In this document: piece after piece, positions 1 through 13,600 of the stretch
Position numbering within the stretch: the stretch's first letter is position 1
How the letters are laid out: each line of letters begins with the position of its first letter
NCBI RefSeq assembly: GCF_000327385.1
Contig: NW_008709715.1
Location: forward strand, 3,928,345 to 3,992,344
DNA length: 64,000 nucleotides
Reading direction: 5' to 3'
From: Lottia gigantea
Taxonomy: Eukaryota > Mollusca > Gastropoda > Lottiidae
Made by a program: the position numbers and the translations under genes
Notes under the pieces: generated by a model
Databases searched by the model: none
Told to the model about the DNA's origin: nothing
The model's input: only the letters and a program-made list of their open reading frames with translations

Positions 1-1600
1 TTCTATGTTGTTTGTAGGATGCTCGGTTATCTGTAAGTCATTTTGTTTAATATTTTAACTTAAAATCTACATTACTTAATTTATCATATTGGTATATGTA
101 TTATTGTGTCACAAATTGTCACAAATTATCACATTCCTTTCAATTACTGCTAGATATTGTTGGGGAATGATTATTCTTTTCATGTATTTCCTATTGCTAT
201 ACTTTTTAGTCACATTCTTGATATTGAAAAATTACTGTCTGATTTAAACCTCTAAAGTGGTACAGATAAACCAGTATAACATTGTGAGCAAAACTCTTCA
301 AGTTTAAGCCATTCATTAGGGGATGGTGTATGTACACTTGATGTTTATTATCAATAACTGGGTCTATACATGTCCCAGAATGTTTCAAAATATGACGGGT
401 GTTTCTGTGAAATATAACCATGTAACTCTGAACAAATTGATACAGAAAGTTTCTCAACAGAATCTTGTAGCAGTTTTACTAACATACTAAAAGTCTATTA
501 TTGTGAAATTAAACTTTTGGCAGCCATTTTGGACGCAATCTTGCTTAGATTTGACCTGTTCTTAATGATATCAGCATCAACAGTTTCTATGGGTATGAAA
601 ACTTATGTATAAACAACAATATCATCTTCCTATGTAAAATAACAACTGGGTTATTGAAAGGGTGGGTTTTAAAAGCCAACCGCGTACCGCTGCCAACTGG
701 CATACCGGAGTGAAAAAAGGCGCTAAAATGAGCATTGTTAAATTCAAGGATCGTAGATTTTCATACTACAAAACGAAACTATTCAATTTGACGGAATTTT
801 TGTTGACGTCAATATTATGGAATCAAAATTATTTTAAAAATGAAACGAAACAAATTAATATTCCTTTTCTTGCTTTGAGATAATTTCCTTCACATTTTCT
901 GATTTCGTGTTTAAAATATCAATAATCCCTTTTAAAAATAAAATGGGGCTCACAATAATACATACAAAAACCTTTTTTTTAATGATCATAACTTGCTCAT
1001 TTTTGTACTTTCAGCCTTTTACTGTTATGATTGCATCAGAGTACAAGATACAAGGAATGAGAATTCTGTCATGTTAATCTTCTTGCCAATAAACCAATCA
1101 GCCGTTTAGACTCAATGTTAGGACCCACCACGTGGGTGAAGCATTACATTATAAGCTTTCGACAGTCATCTGGGACACCATATTAATTTGACCCCTATGC
1201 ATGCTCCGATTTTGGTAGATTTTTAGTATGTTATTAAGCAGAAAAATGCCACTATAATCCGTTCTGAAACCTGTATCAATTTGTTCAGGGTATACTCAAA
1301 GAATGACCAATGTACATAAATATCTGAAACAAACTTTATGGTGCCAAAATGCGTACAGATGAGCATAAATTTCATGGATTGTCTATAGACGAGCCTATAA
1401 AATCACATGTTTATTTTCTAGTGCTGCAAAGAGAGATACATCTGATGTAGATTATGGATCAGGTTCAGGCAATATTTTATTATCAGATGTAGAGTGTTTT
1501 GGAAATGAAACTAGTCTAAATGAATGTGAAAAATCACCATGGAGACAACATTCTTGTCAATCATTTGAAGCTGTAGGTGTGGATTGTAGGGTGGAAAAAG
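1..1600 (+). CDS. SRCR domain 1, exons 1..32 and 1422..1600 (domain start off-window)
   Basis: The first exon ends with VVCRMLGYL, the conserved second-cysteine region of an SRCR domain, followed by a gtaagt donor at 33. The second exon follows a ttttctag acceptor and reads through [16 protein letters not shown] to GVDC, the C-terminal half with regularly spaced Cys. Phase 2 joins phase 2. SRCR domains bind ligands or scaffold proteases. The intron 33..1421 shows no gene; a slightly GC-richer patch near 660..760 is unassigned. Confidence 0.9.
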
Positions 1601-4600
1601 GTAAAGAATAGGTTTATACATGTACATGTAGAAAATCCTGACAAATTTCTGAGTTTTCTCAAAGTAAAATTGTTTTATGAAATATATTTTTCATTTCCTT
1701 GAACAAAAAGATTTATTTATACAATTTATTTGAATATATTTTGATATTTTTCAGGATGTGATACTGAACAATTCCTATGTGATAATATGAACTGTATAAA
1801 AGGAACTTATGTTTGTGATGGTGAAAATGATTGTTCAGATAATTCAGATGAAAAGAATTGTAGTAAGTTTAGATACACTTATTCTCTCAATAAACATGAA
1901 AAATGAAATCTAACTGAAAACATGTTCCAATTTTATAATTATTTTTGACACCATGCTATGTTACTTCTGATTAAGTATCATTCATAACAAAGAAACTTTG
2001 GGTAAATGGAGTTTGTGTCCCAAAATATGTGTGTTATTTTTTCCTAACTATATGGACACTCAGTGAGGTGAAATTAGAATCGTAGCAGTTGATCTGCAAA
2101 GAATTGCTTTAAATAATAGCCATAGAGTAATATCCAGGTTCACGGTTTTGTTGCAAGGCTAAAATTGCTCTTTCACTGTATTTACCAATCATATCTGAAT
2201 AAGACCCTTAGAATTTTAAATGCTTAGGGGATGCTACTAGAGTTCTGAATATAGGGCCTACATGAATTATGTTATTTTGTAGAAACAATAGTTGAATTAG
2301 TTAACGGTACTAAACCTAATGAAGGTCGTGTAGAGATTATAAGAAATGGTATTAGAGGTACAGTATGTGATGATGACTGGAATAATGAAGACGCCAGTGT
2401 TATATGTAATCGGCTAGGTTTTCCGTAAGTCTTCTGAATCTTTGCAGAAACAATGATATACAACTAACACTACTATTATAAACCATTAAAATTATGTCTA
2501 ATGATTGACATGTACAGGTGAATTGAAACAGTAGCAAATCTTTCTTTTTTCAAAAAATAAACTTTTTTGAGTTTATCATTGTAAATTTAACAAATCCTTA
2601 AAATTGTGCCAAATCAATTAGATACTAGTGAAGGCTTTATTTTTGTGGATTTCATTATATAAGTGTGTTTTGATCATTTGTGCATAACTGAACAGATTCT
2701 ACTATTATTACAATTATTTTGGTATAGTTAGACACGTTTTGTATCTTTTAGACGTGGTGGTAAAGCTGTAAATAAAGCACATTTTGGTGAAGGTAGTGGT
2801 ATTATATGGTTGGATAATGTCGCCTGTTCTGGTGTTGAAGATTCAATAGATGATTGCAGGCCTTACTGGGGAATTCATGATTGTGATCATAATGAAGATG
2901 CTGGAGTCATTTGTTTAGAGGGATCTCTTCCAGGTATACATGTACAGAACTGTCAGCTTTTTTGGATTGCTCAAAGGTTGTTTTGACTGATTCAAGACAC
3001 TGTATGGTTTACCCAGAAAATTATATAACTGATAACTGCAACAATAATCCTTGCGCCTTACTTGGATCTCCAAAAATGGAATAGACTTGCCTGCCTCTCA
3101 GTTTTTGTGTTTTATATTTGACCTGTAGAATTATGTGCACAATTAATGAGTTATCTGTCCTTTATCTTCTCTGTGTAGAGGTTATTAGTTATCCTCTGTT
3201 TGAGTTTTTCCTGAATAATTATATATACACTATATAATTGGACATATAGATATTTTTATATTAACAAAATTATCATATATATATATGTTTATACCAATGT
3301 CAATAAGATAATATACTATACTATACTATCTGTATAGTGCAGATAGTGAACTATTAATACTTATTCTCTGTGAAGTAATTTAAAGATTTTCAGTATGTAT
3401 TAAAGATTGGTTCCCTGTACCGTTCTTACAATGCAGTGTCAATGTAACGCTTTTCTTTTTGTCAGCTTCACAATGTGGCAATAGACCATTTGAGGACACC
3501 CCAACTGGAAGTCGATTTAAAAGAGAAGCTGATTTTACCAGGACTCAGAAAATTGTTGGTGGTGATTTGGCAGTCTATGGCATGTATCCATGGCAAGTTG
3601 GATTCATTAGATATTATGATTATGTTCATTTGAGAAAACCTTTTTGTGGGGGAACTATTATATCTGATACATGGATACTAAGTGCTGCTCATTGCTTTAC
3701 GTATGTATTTCTATGTTGCAGCCTTTTTTCTTGCTTATATCACTCTTCATCCCTCATTACACAATTATACAATCCTTTTAGAGCTAAAGTTCATTACCTC
3801 ATGCACTTGTCACTGTTGCTGGTCTTTTTATTATTCCAACTATATATCAGCCTTGCTGCAAGCAAAATCCACTTAATTTAACATCAACTTTATCAAGTAT
3901 ACAAAAGCAATGATTTGACTACATCAGCTGCCATTTTTCATACATATATTTATTTCACTATCTCATCAATGATAAAAAGGTATGCTCTATTTTTCTGTTT
4001 TAACCAAACTACCTGTAACAATTTCTTTCTTTACTTTCAATAATCAGTATTTGATGCGTTACATGTTGTATTCTCTTGTTCAACTCAAAATTCTGAAACA
4101 AAGTTATATCTCTAATCTATGGAATCTAAGCTCTAATTGACTGTATTCACTGGCGTAAAATCTTATCCCATCGTTGCATTATGTTTAATACAAGAATAGA
4201 ATGCATTACACTATCGGTATACGGTGGCTTGTGAAGAATGAAAAATAAAGGTACATGCCATTGGATAAAGCCATTCAGGACAAATTCCATTTGATAAGAT
4301 AAAGACTGTTTTTATTATTGAAGGATTAAATAAGGAATATGGAATAATACATGTAAATATACATCTCGTATATCTGGTGGTTTTATTGTCACTCATGGTC
4401 CTTTACCATGGCATTGTGGTGGTACAATACTTACTGATATTGACGGCTACTCAGTGCTTTGAGTAATTCTAACACAAATTGATGAAGGTGCATATTTCTT
4501 TGAAAGTTTGGCAATATTTCCTTACAATTTTTGAATGTATTTTGCATGCTGCTCCTATGAATCTGATTTGTTTTTTTTGTTTGGTAATGACACATTGAAT

Positions 4601-7600
4601 TATAAATGCAAACTTAGTTACATTCAAACTAAGTTTAATAACCACTTTGTCTGATCTTGATTGGAATACACAGCTGTTCTTCATTCTTACTTTATATTTT
4701 TTGAGTTAAATTAACCAATCAGAATATATATTGGCTTGTGAAGTTATTGAAGAAATCTGTTAATGTATGGAACTGAATGATTCCTCAATAGATATTTTTA
4801 TTATGGCTTGTAATTGATTTTCATGCATATTCAGTCCAGCAATCTTCATGCATGCTTTTTCTTTTATCAGTTGTTGAAAGACATGTTGAAATTTCAGATA
4901 TGGTCTTTCTGCATGTGTATGTTTTCCATTATATAACGTTGTTTTATATCTTTTGAATGTTGTTATCTTTTTTAGCACAGATTTCTTTGTAACTATTTTT
5001 GCATCCACTGATCTTTCCATCCACATTAGCTATTTAAGGCTATAGAGTCATCTGTTTTTCATGCAAATTAAAATTGAGGTTAGCTCATAATGATGCAGAA
5101 GATGTCATGTTCTAAACTAGTTTTCAATCATTGAATGTAACTTAGGAATACAAAAAACTGAAAGCCATGTAGAATTTGAGGAACATTTTTTGTTATTAAT
5201 TTGGACGTCAGAAAGGAGCTTGAATACTTGTTGTAGTGATCAATGATTTTATCAAATTTAGTATTGTATGTAGGCCCCTAATTGATTTTAAATGAAAAGT
5301 CTACCAAACCAGTAGACATTAATTCAGGTAATGAAAACTCTGGTTATATTTCTAGTCGTCTGAGAAAGAATCGTATATTAGTAAGAGTTGGTGATCATCA
5401 TAATCAAAAAGAAGACTTAGATGAGCAACATTTTGAAGTTGAAGAACTTATTCTTCATGAAAATTATCAACGTAAGTCTTATATACATGATTTGTTTTAT
5501 GATTAAAGCCTTTAGAACTTTTAGTTTTCCTAAAGAGCATTTTAGCTTTCTTTTTTGCCTTAGGCAAAATGACATATAAAACCCAGTTTAACTTAAAATT
5601 GAACACTCATTTATGGGATATTATAATGTCACAATGTTGAAAGAAAATGTAAGTAAAGGACGTTGCTAGCTAAGAGAATTACTGATTCTGTAAATAGTTG
5701 TGCACAGCTCCCCTGATCATTGGTTATTTTCCCTACACGAACAAACATAGAGTATCATTATTTTAAGAGGTAGAAATATATATTGGTTCCACAGTCAGTC
5801 AAATACTATGTTGATACAATCTTATTACATGTGAGAAAAAAAAACCCACTGATTATTCATATTTTTGGCTTCTAGCTTCTACATATGATAATGATATAGC
5901 ATTAATAAAAATAAAGCCTAATCGAGCTGGTAAAAGAATAATATTTAGTAATTATGTACAACCGGCCTGTCTACCATCTAGTAATCAACTATATAAAGTC
6001 GGAGAGAGATGTTTGATATCTGGTTGGGGTAAACGTGGTGATGGTAAGTACATTTTACTGTTTAAAAATTAAAGGGATTGTAAAGAGGTTTTCTAAATTT
6101 TTTATGTGCATCCGTGACTCTGATAGCATCAATTTGCAACATTCCAATTTTCAATCAAAAGTGTTTGTTTCCTGCAATTCCACTAAATTTGAGTTTTTGT
6201 TGACATCACTAATCACAAAACATGCTTTGTCACATACATCCCTTGAGATTATTGTCGTCATCAAACACTTAGTTGAGTGGAATTGCAGGAGCCACAGACC
6301 TCTGATTGAAAATTGGAATGGTGCAAATTGATGTTATCAATGTCCTTGATACATTAAAGAAAATTAGAAAAGCAAGCGAGCTAACTGAACAGTATGACTT
6401 TTTGGCTCTTGTCATGTAAATAATCATCTGTTTTTAATTCACTCAAGTCATTCATGTATAGATTTAATTCCAAGGATCACAGACAAAAATTTTGGCACAT
6501 ACTTTATTCTATTCATCCACAATCTAATAAACGCTTTGTGAAAATAGGCTACAGTATTTAAGTCCTGACACATTCATTAAAAGAGGTTCTACTTTTAATG
6601 AGACAGTTCCTTCTCTTTCTCTGTCAATGACAGCTTCTATACCTCTTCTCATTTCTTGAGCAGCCTGAATTTCAGTCAGGCCTAATCTTCTCTTGTTAGA
6701 GATATCTTAAACACCATTAACAGATTCTGTATGTTCACCAGAGACACCTGAAACAGAATCAATATTATTTTACTTTGAGTACTGAGTAATAATGCAGCTG
6801 GTAGAGAGATCTCCTGTGTTTGATGTGTTAGACAGACTGCTTCCAAATAAGGTGTGAATGCTAGTTACTTGATAAGAACAGGTCTTATTTTTACTTACTT
6901 GTCCCCCATTCCATCTTAAGTTTTGCACCGTTGCTGGTGCTATTAGCTATTGTCATCTTGACAGATTGGTCGAAATTCCTTCATACACTAAAGTAACATC
7001 ATTGGGGTTCCCAGTTGTCAATGCTAAATAGACTACCGGTACATCTTCTTGAATCCTGCCTGCCACTGTCAATATTTTGATACACTGTTGTTAGTGTAAT
7101 GATAAGCGAACACAACAGGGTTACCGGTTAGTGTTTACTAAGATACTTAGAATTGGTACAACACAACTAAAGCAATACTTACTGCTTATATTAAAGATTA
7201 TACATATTATGTTACCGGTAATATTAAAAATAGCGATGCCATCATAATACACACACACTTGTAATGGCAGCTAATTTGTCCGGGAGGTTGACAAGAGTTA
7301 TCAGTAAATGAATGTTGAAATTTTCATATTTTATGGGTTTTGTTTACAGCTTTTTTATTCAAGTGGGATTAATTTAACATGTAAAGTTTAATTTAATCCA
7401 TATAGAATTACCAGTATTGACCATTCCTCAAAATTCCTAACAAAGTCTTACTGGTAATTATGAATACATATGATACATAAAGTAATAAAATTTGTGCTCA
7501 ATTATCTGACTGGATGGCTGTCTATGCTTGTAAGGACTTAATGCCATCCACTTGAACAATAGTGGTTGCTGAGAACACAACTAGGACTCTTTGAAGCATT

Positions 7601-10600
7601 TGCTATATCTTACCTCTAGCTTGAATATGATATCTATCAGAGAATGCCTTGAATTCAGGAGAAGCAGATAGCTTTGATATGAACTGAAGCTCTCAAAGCA
7701 GTTTCTGGACAATATGTAAGATAGCCTAGGTTTTCTGGCAAATTTTAATCCACTCTTCGGTAATGCTTTGACAGCCTAAAAATTGAAATATCGAATACAT
7801 GTACTGTAAAACATAACTTGTTTATTGCAAAAGTCATGTAATCATCAGTTGACGAAGCTGAAATATGTAACAAGTAATTGAGAGATCAATGTTAATAGGT
7901 TTGGACAAGGACTAGTTGGTGGGTAGGAGACCATATACAGTAGGCTCTGGTTGATAACTCATCAGAACTGTTGCAGTGATTTTGCTTATATTTTTATGTC
8001 ATTATTATATATTTTTTTAGATGGATTTTGTTAATGTCCAATTCATTTTAGAATGGTTTTGTCATTTTGACATTTCTAATGATAATATAATGTACAAACT
8101 AAGAACACAAACCTTTACTAAACGGATGTAAACAGTAACTGTTGGTGACAATATTGTCCCCAAGATGAATAACTGTTGGTGACAAGATTGTCACTGAGGT
8201 CAGTTTAATAACTGTTGGTGACAAGATTGTCACTGAATTAAGTATCTTTTGGTGACAAGATTGTCACTGCATTCGGTAACTGTTGGTGACAAGATTGTCA
8301 CTGAATTCAGTAACTGTTGGTGACAAGATTGTCACTGAGGAAAATGATGGTGTTGTTGACAAGATTGTCACTGAGGTCAATAACTGTTTGTAACAAGATT
8401 GTCCCTGAGGTCAATGATGCTGTTGGTGACAAGATTGTCACTGAGGTCAATAACTGTTGGTCAATTTAATTATTGTTGGTGACAAGGTTGTCACTGAATT
8501 CAGTAACTGTTGGTGACAAGATTGTCACTGAATTGAGTGACTGTTGGTGACAAGATTGTCACTGGGGAAAATAATGGTGTTGTTGACAAGATTGTCACTG
8601 AGGTCAATGATGCTGTTGGTGACAAGATTGTCACTGAGGTCAATAACTGTCAGTGACAAGATTGTCACTGAGGTCAATTTAATAACTGTTGGTGGCAAGG
8701 TTGTCACTGAATTCAGTAACTGTTGGTGACAAGATTGTCATTGAATTCAGTAACTGTTGGTGACAAGATTGTCACTGAGGAAAATGATGGTGTTGTTGAC
8801 AAGATTGTCACTGAGGTCAATAACTGTTTGTGACAAGATTGTCCTTGGGGTCAATGATGTGGTGACAAGGTTGTCACTGAATTCAGTAACTGTTGGTGAC
8901 AAGATTGTCATTGGATTCAGTAACTGTTGGTGACAAGATTGTCACTGAGGAAAATGATGGTGGTGTTGACAAGATTGTCACTGAGGTCAATAACTGTTTG
9001 TGACAATATTGTCCCTGAGATCAATGATGCTGTTGGTGACAAGTTTGTCCCTTAGGTCAATGATGCTGTTGGTGACAAGATTGTCCCTGAGATCAATGAT
9101 GCTGTTGGTGACAAGATTATCCTTGAGGTCAATGATGCTGTTGTTGACAAGATTGTCACTGAGGTCAGTGATGCTGTTGGTGACAAGATTGTCCCCGAGA
9201 TCAATGATGCTGTTGGTGACAAGATAGTCCTTGAGGTCAATGATGCTGTTGGTGACAAGATTGTCACTGAGGTCAATAACTGTTTGTGACAAGATTGTCC
9301 CTGAGATCAATGATGCTGTTGGTGACAAGATTGTCACTGAGGTCAATAACTGTTTGTGACAAGATTGTCACTGAGGTCAATAACTGTTTGTGACAAGATT
9401 GTCCCTGAAATCAATGATGCTGTTGGTGACAAGATTGTCACTGAGGTCAATGATGCTGTTGGTGACAAGATTGTCCCTGAGGTCAATAACTGTTTGTGAC
9501 AATATTGTCCCTGAGATCAATGATGCTGTTGGTGACAAGATTGTCCTTGAGATCAATGATGCTGTTGGTGACAAGATTGACACTGAGGTCAATAACTGTT
9601 TGTGACCATATTGTCCCTGAGGTCAATGATGCTGTTGGTGACAAGATTGTCCTTGAGATCAATGATGCTGTTGGTGACAAGATTGTCTCTGTGTATTTAT
9701 CCTTCCACTGTTTATCTACTGACATAAGCTTTTATACGCATTTGACCTGTGAAAACTTGATTTGAAAAATAATTGTACAAAGATTTACAAACCTATCACT
9801 GTCATTGAACAGAAAATGATCATCAGTGAGTTTCTTCTGAGTTTCTTTGGTCATACCAGTCAAACCCTTTAGTTCCCCTCTAATTTACCTGAGCATTTGA
9901 CTGACTCCTTCTCCATATCAATACGTTCCTGTTGAATTAATTAAATATATTTATCCTATGTTAGTGAAAAGGTCTTAAGAAACAGATGCGTAATATTTTG
10001 AAATAGTTCATATTTAGAAAATTACATTGAAACTCTCATGTCCTGAGGTTAAATTGTGTTCTGTCTAAGCCAGATCCTATTATATTTTTAGCAAAATATT
10101 AACTCTACCTGTTTTGTAATAACTGATGGGAAACCATAGCTAGCATGACTTCTACCAACTCAGACTCTTGTCGAAACAATGACCTCAGTGACAATCTTGT
10201 CACCAACAGCATCATTGATTTCAGGGACAATCTTGTCACAAACAGTTATTGACCTCAGTGACAATCTTGTCACAAACAGTTATTGACCTCAGTGACAATC
10301 TTGTCACCAACAGCATCATTGATCTCAGGGACAATCTTGTCACAAACAGTTATTGACCTCAGTGACAATCTTGTCACCAACAGCATCATTGACCTCAAGG
10401 ACTATCTTGTCACCAACAGCATCATTGATCTCGGGGACAATCTTGTCACCAACAGCATCACTGACCTCAGTGACAATCTTGTCAACAACAGCATCATTGA
10501 CCTCAAGGATAATCTTGTCACCAACAGCATCATTGATCTCAGGGACAATCTTGTCACCAACAGCATCATTGACCTAAGGGACAAACTTGTCACCAACAGC

Positions 10601-13600
10601 ATCATTGATCTCAGGGACAATATTGTCACAAACAGTTATTGACCTCAGTGACAATCTTGTCAACACCACCATCATTTTCCTCAGTGACAATCTTGTCACC
10701 AACAGTTACTGAATCCAATGACAATCTTGTCACCAACAGTTACTGAATTCAGTGACAACCTTGTCACCACATCATTGACCCCAAGGACAATCTTGTCACA
10801 AACAGTTATTGACCTCAGTGACAATCTTGTCAACAACACCATCATTTTCCTTACTAGGATCTAAATCACCAAATACAAGATTGTGGATGTCCCCAAAATC
10901 TGGTTTAGGATGCTTCAAAACATCAACTTTGTGATAATCCTTGATAACTGGATCAAGAATGGCAGCAAAAGTTGTGTAGGCATCAGGATCAGATGCATAG
11001 ATTCCAACACCACTCTTTGGATTCATACATCCTGGAAATTACAGGATATGATGAAGAATATAACATGCTTAAGCTTATGGTAAGCAATGCAGAGAAGTTG
11101 ATCTATATCTACATGTAATGTATTTTCTAAAAATAGTTATGAGATACTGGTAGTAGGCCCCTATAATAGACTATGCACTGGTACTAGATCTAGATCTAAA
11201 TTAGCCTACAAAACATGCTGATTTAAATCTAGGAAGTAGACTCCTCCCATGTCTGACTTGAAGTTGAAGCCAGGTAAAACAAACAGTTTAGAAACTTTGG
11301 AAGGAAATTTGCTTTGCTGAGTGTGAATGTGTTACCAACAACTACAAGAGGGATCAGTCATTTTGAGCTACTTGTAGATGAGGCCATGGCTACTCAAAAA
11401 GTTTGATGAGATGAAATCTAAATTGAAGCTCTTATTGAAGTAGATCCAGATCTATTTCAACCGAAAAATCTTTCAAATTTTGATTTAAAACCTGCCAACT
11501 GGCTTAAAACTTACCTGAGCTTATACAGTCTGCCAATGTTCCTCCAAATCTGATTCTGGCATTTTTCAATGATTTAAATATAGATGGTGTCAGATTCTGT
11601 TTCAATAACGATTGACAAGTTGAAGCAGATTGAAGTTTTTGAAAAAGCTCATCAGCAGACAAATGTGCACCATGAGCCATGTTGAAAATCCCTTTTGTTT
11701 CATACTGTATGACATCATAATTACACCTAGATATCAGCAGATATTTTCATTCGATACTTCCTTATTTTTTTATGAATTAAATTTCATCTTATTTTACTAA
11801 ATATTTCATGTTTACTTTTGAAAAAAATTCCAGATATGTTCAAGTATTTTGAGTTGCCATAGAAACAACTTTATCATATAGAATCAATTTGAATTGTTTT
11901 TGAATAATATTTGCACATACCTGGGTAGGCCTACTTGACGTATGCACTAGGTTTTGCAGACAATTATTGTTAATATGATATTCTAACCTAATCTAATTTT
12001 AATTTTTTTTAAGGTAAAAATTGTTGCCATGGTTATGCTCAGTTCACAACAACTTCGCTTTGATGGCGCTTTAAAGCGGCGTACAAAGCGGTACCAAAGC
12101 GTAAAAGAGCTCGACTAAAGCGCCAGGGTCGTAATAGATTGTTGGAAAGCTTTGAGCAAAGCTGGATATTCGGCAAGAGCGCCAACATTTTTAAACTGTT
12201 TAAAAATTATGGGCGCTCTGTCACGAATTGATTAAAGCACCGAGAACGTATCAAAGCGTAACAAAGTTAAGCAAAGCTTGACTCAAAGCGTAGGAAAGCT
12301 TAACAGAGCTTTATTCAAAGCGGGGACCCCAGTCTTCACGGTCTGTCACCACTTGAGCGGCATGAAATCGGCCATTTCGAAATTTTCCAATGCATAACAG
12401 AGCTTAACAATGCACAACAGACCTTGATAATCGTATCAGAGCATGATTTAAAGCGCCATAACCGCATCAAAGCTTAATAAAGCTTATCAAAGCGTGATTT
12501 ATAGCGTAACAAGGCCTGATCAAATCGGGAAATAATTCGTCCCCAAAGCGTAACCAATTCGTATCAGAGCTTATCAGAGCATAACATTACTTAGGAGATC
12601 GTGATATTTTTTGAAAAGTAAAAAAAAAATGATGGCGCTTTGCTCGCCGATTTAAAGCGCGGCATTCGCCGTTGGTGTGAACTAGGCATTACTGTTTATT
12701 ATTTTTAACTTTTTAAATGAAAAATTATTGCCTATGTGAGATTCATGGGATACATCTGTATGTTACTTAAAGAGTTTGATATCAGTGTATGGTCACTTAA
12801 TCATAGCTTACTTTACCATGTTACCATAGCAATGTGCAACGTATGTAGCCTATATTCCTCTGAGATGATTTTCAGATGAACTGGCCATGGCATCAGAATT
12901 TGTTTACTTTTAGGATCCAAATCCACATAATAATTGTCTAGCAGATCACAATCCCATTCACTACTGACTGGGCTAATCTATTGCCTTAACCTAGCTGTAC
13001 CTACCCATCTTAGACCAACTTTCATGAGCACTGGTCCTGACATGCAGAATTTTTACATCATTTGAGATGTTATTATGGGAATTTTACTGAATCTTCACTA
13101 AATATATATGAAAATGCAAAAAACAAAAAATATAGCCTATTTTTTTTCCTTAAATTGTAAAACAGTATCTAAGTGAGAAGCTTTAGTTGTAAAGGTAACA
13201 TGAGTAGCTCAGGGCTACTTGGAAAGCTGCTCTCAGAATTTCCACATTTGCAGCTCACTTTGGATACCAAACATCTGAACTATGTTTGTAAAGTTACTTT
13301 ATTTGACTCCAGATTTAATCATGTATTGGTGTAATCATTGTTCTAAGGATCAAAGACTCAGTATACTTTATAGTATATTTTGCTATCTAATTTATTCACC
13401 AATCAAAGTTATATAGTAATCATATAATAGTATCACACTTTACTATTCATCCACACACTAACACACACTTAGCGGAGTATACAGTGTTTTAAGTAGAGTT
13501 TGAGTTGCTATTACACATTCATCATATGATCTTGCGTAAAAAATTATTCAGAAGAAAGTTTCTTTGGCATTTGATAATAGTTAGACTTGATATTGTAGTA

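Larger units (their letters stand above)
6545..11680 (-). pseudogene. Arginine kinase pseudogene (tandem copy A)
   Basis: Recognisable remains of all six exons lie on the minus strand in the same order and with the same splice positions as the intact copy at 13731..17478: exon 1 11515..11680, exon 2 split as 10851..11031 and 10109..10179, exon 3 9793..9928, exon 4 reduced to 8113..8133, exon 5 7614..7775, exon 6 about 6545..6747. Damage: a 671-bp inverted minisatellite insert plus an in-frame TGA in exon 2, a 13-bp net deletion in exon 3, loss of most of exon 4 to a minisatellite, a 22-bp net deletion in exon 5, and a TAA replacing a Tyr codon in exon 6. Exon 1 is still open and looks younger than the rest. 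It cannot encode a kinase. It lies inside the protease intron, antisense to it. Confidence 0.92.

Noticed and set aside
662-883. 73-codon open frame in the first protease intron
   Set aside because: No homology, no splice signals, ordinary AT-rich composition, and it ends in low-complexity sequence.
5274-5355. Upstream extension of the S1 exon to the tag at 5271..5273
   Set aside because: That acceptor and others at 5299, 5312 and 5327 are out of phase with the His exon. Only the acceptor at 5355 joins in frame and gives a normal trypsin fold.
8134-9690. CRISPR-like array of regularly spaced repeats
   Set aside because: Monomers abut without unique spacers, the sequence is eukaryotic intron/exon DNA, and there are no cas genes. 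It is a minisatellite.
8987-10642. Long open frames translating to 12-residue repeats ([24 protein letters not shown]) on both strands
   Set aside because: They arise because the minisatellite monomer is 36 bp, divisible by three. The same frames appear mirrored in the inverted arm, and there is no splice or start context.
6545-11680. Arginine-kinase copy A as a functional gene
   Set aside because: Stops in exons 2 and 6, frame-changing deletions in exons 3 and 5, a large insert in exon 2 and loss of nearly all of exon 4 rule out an enzyme.
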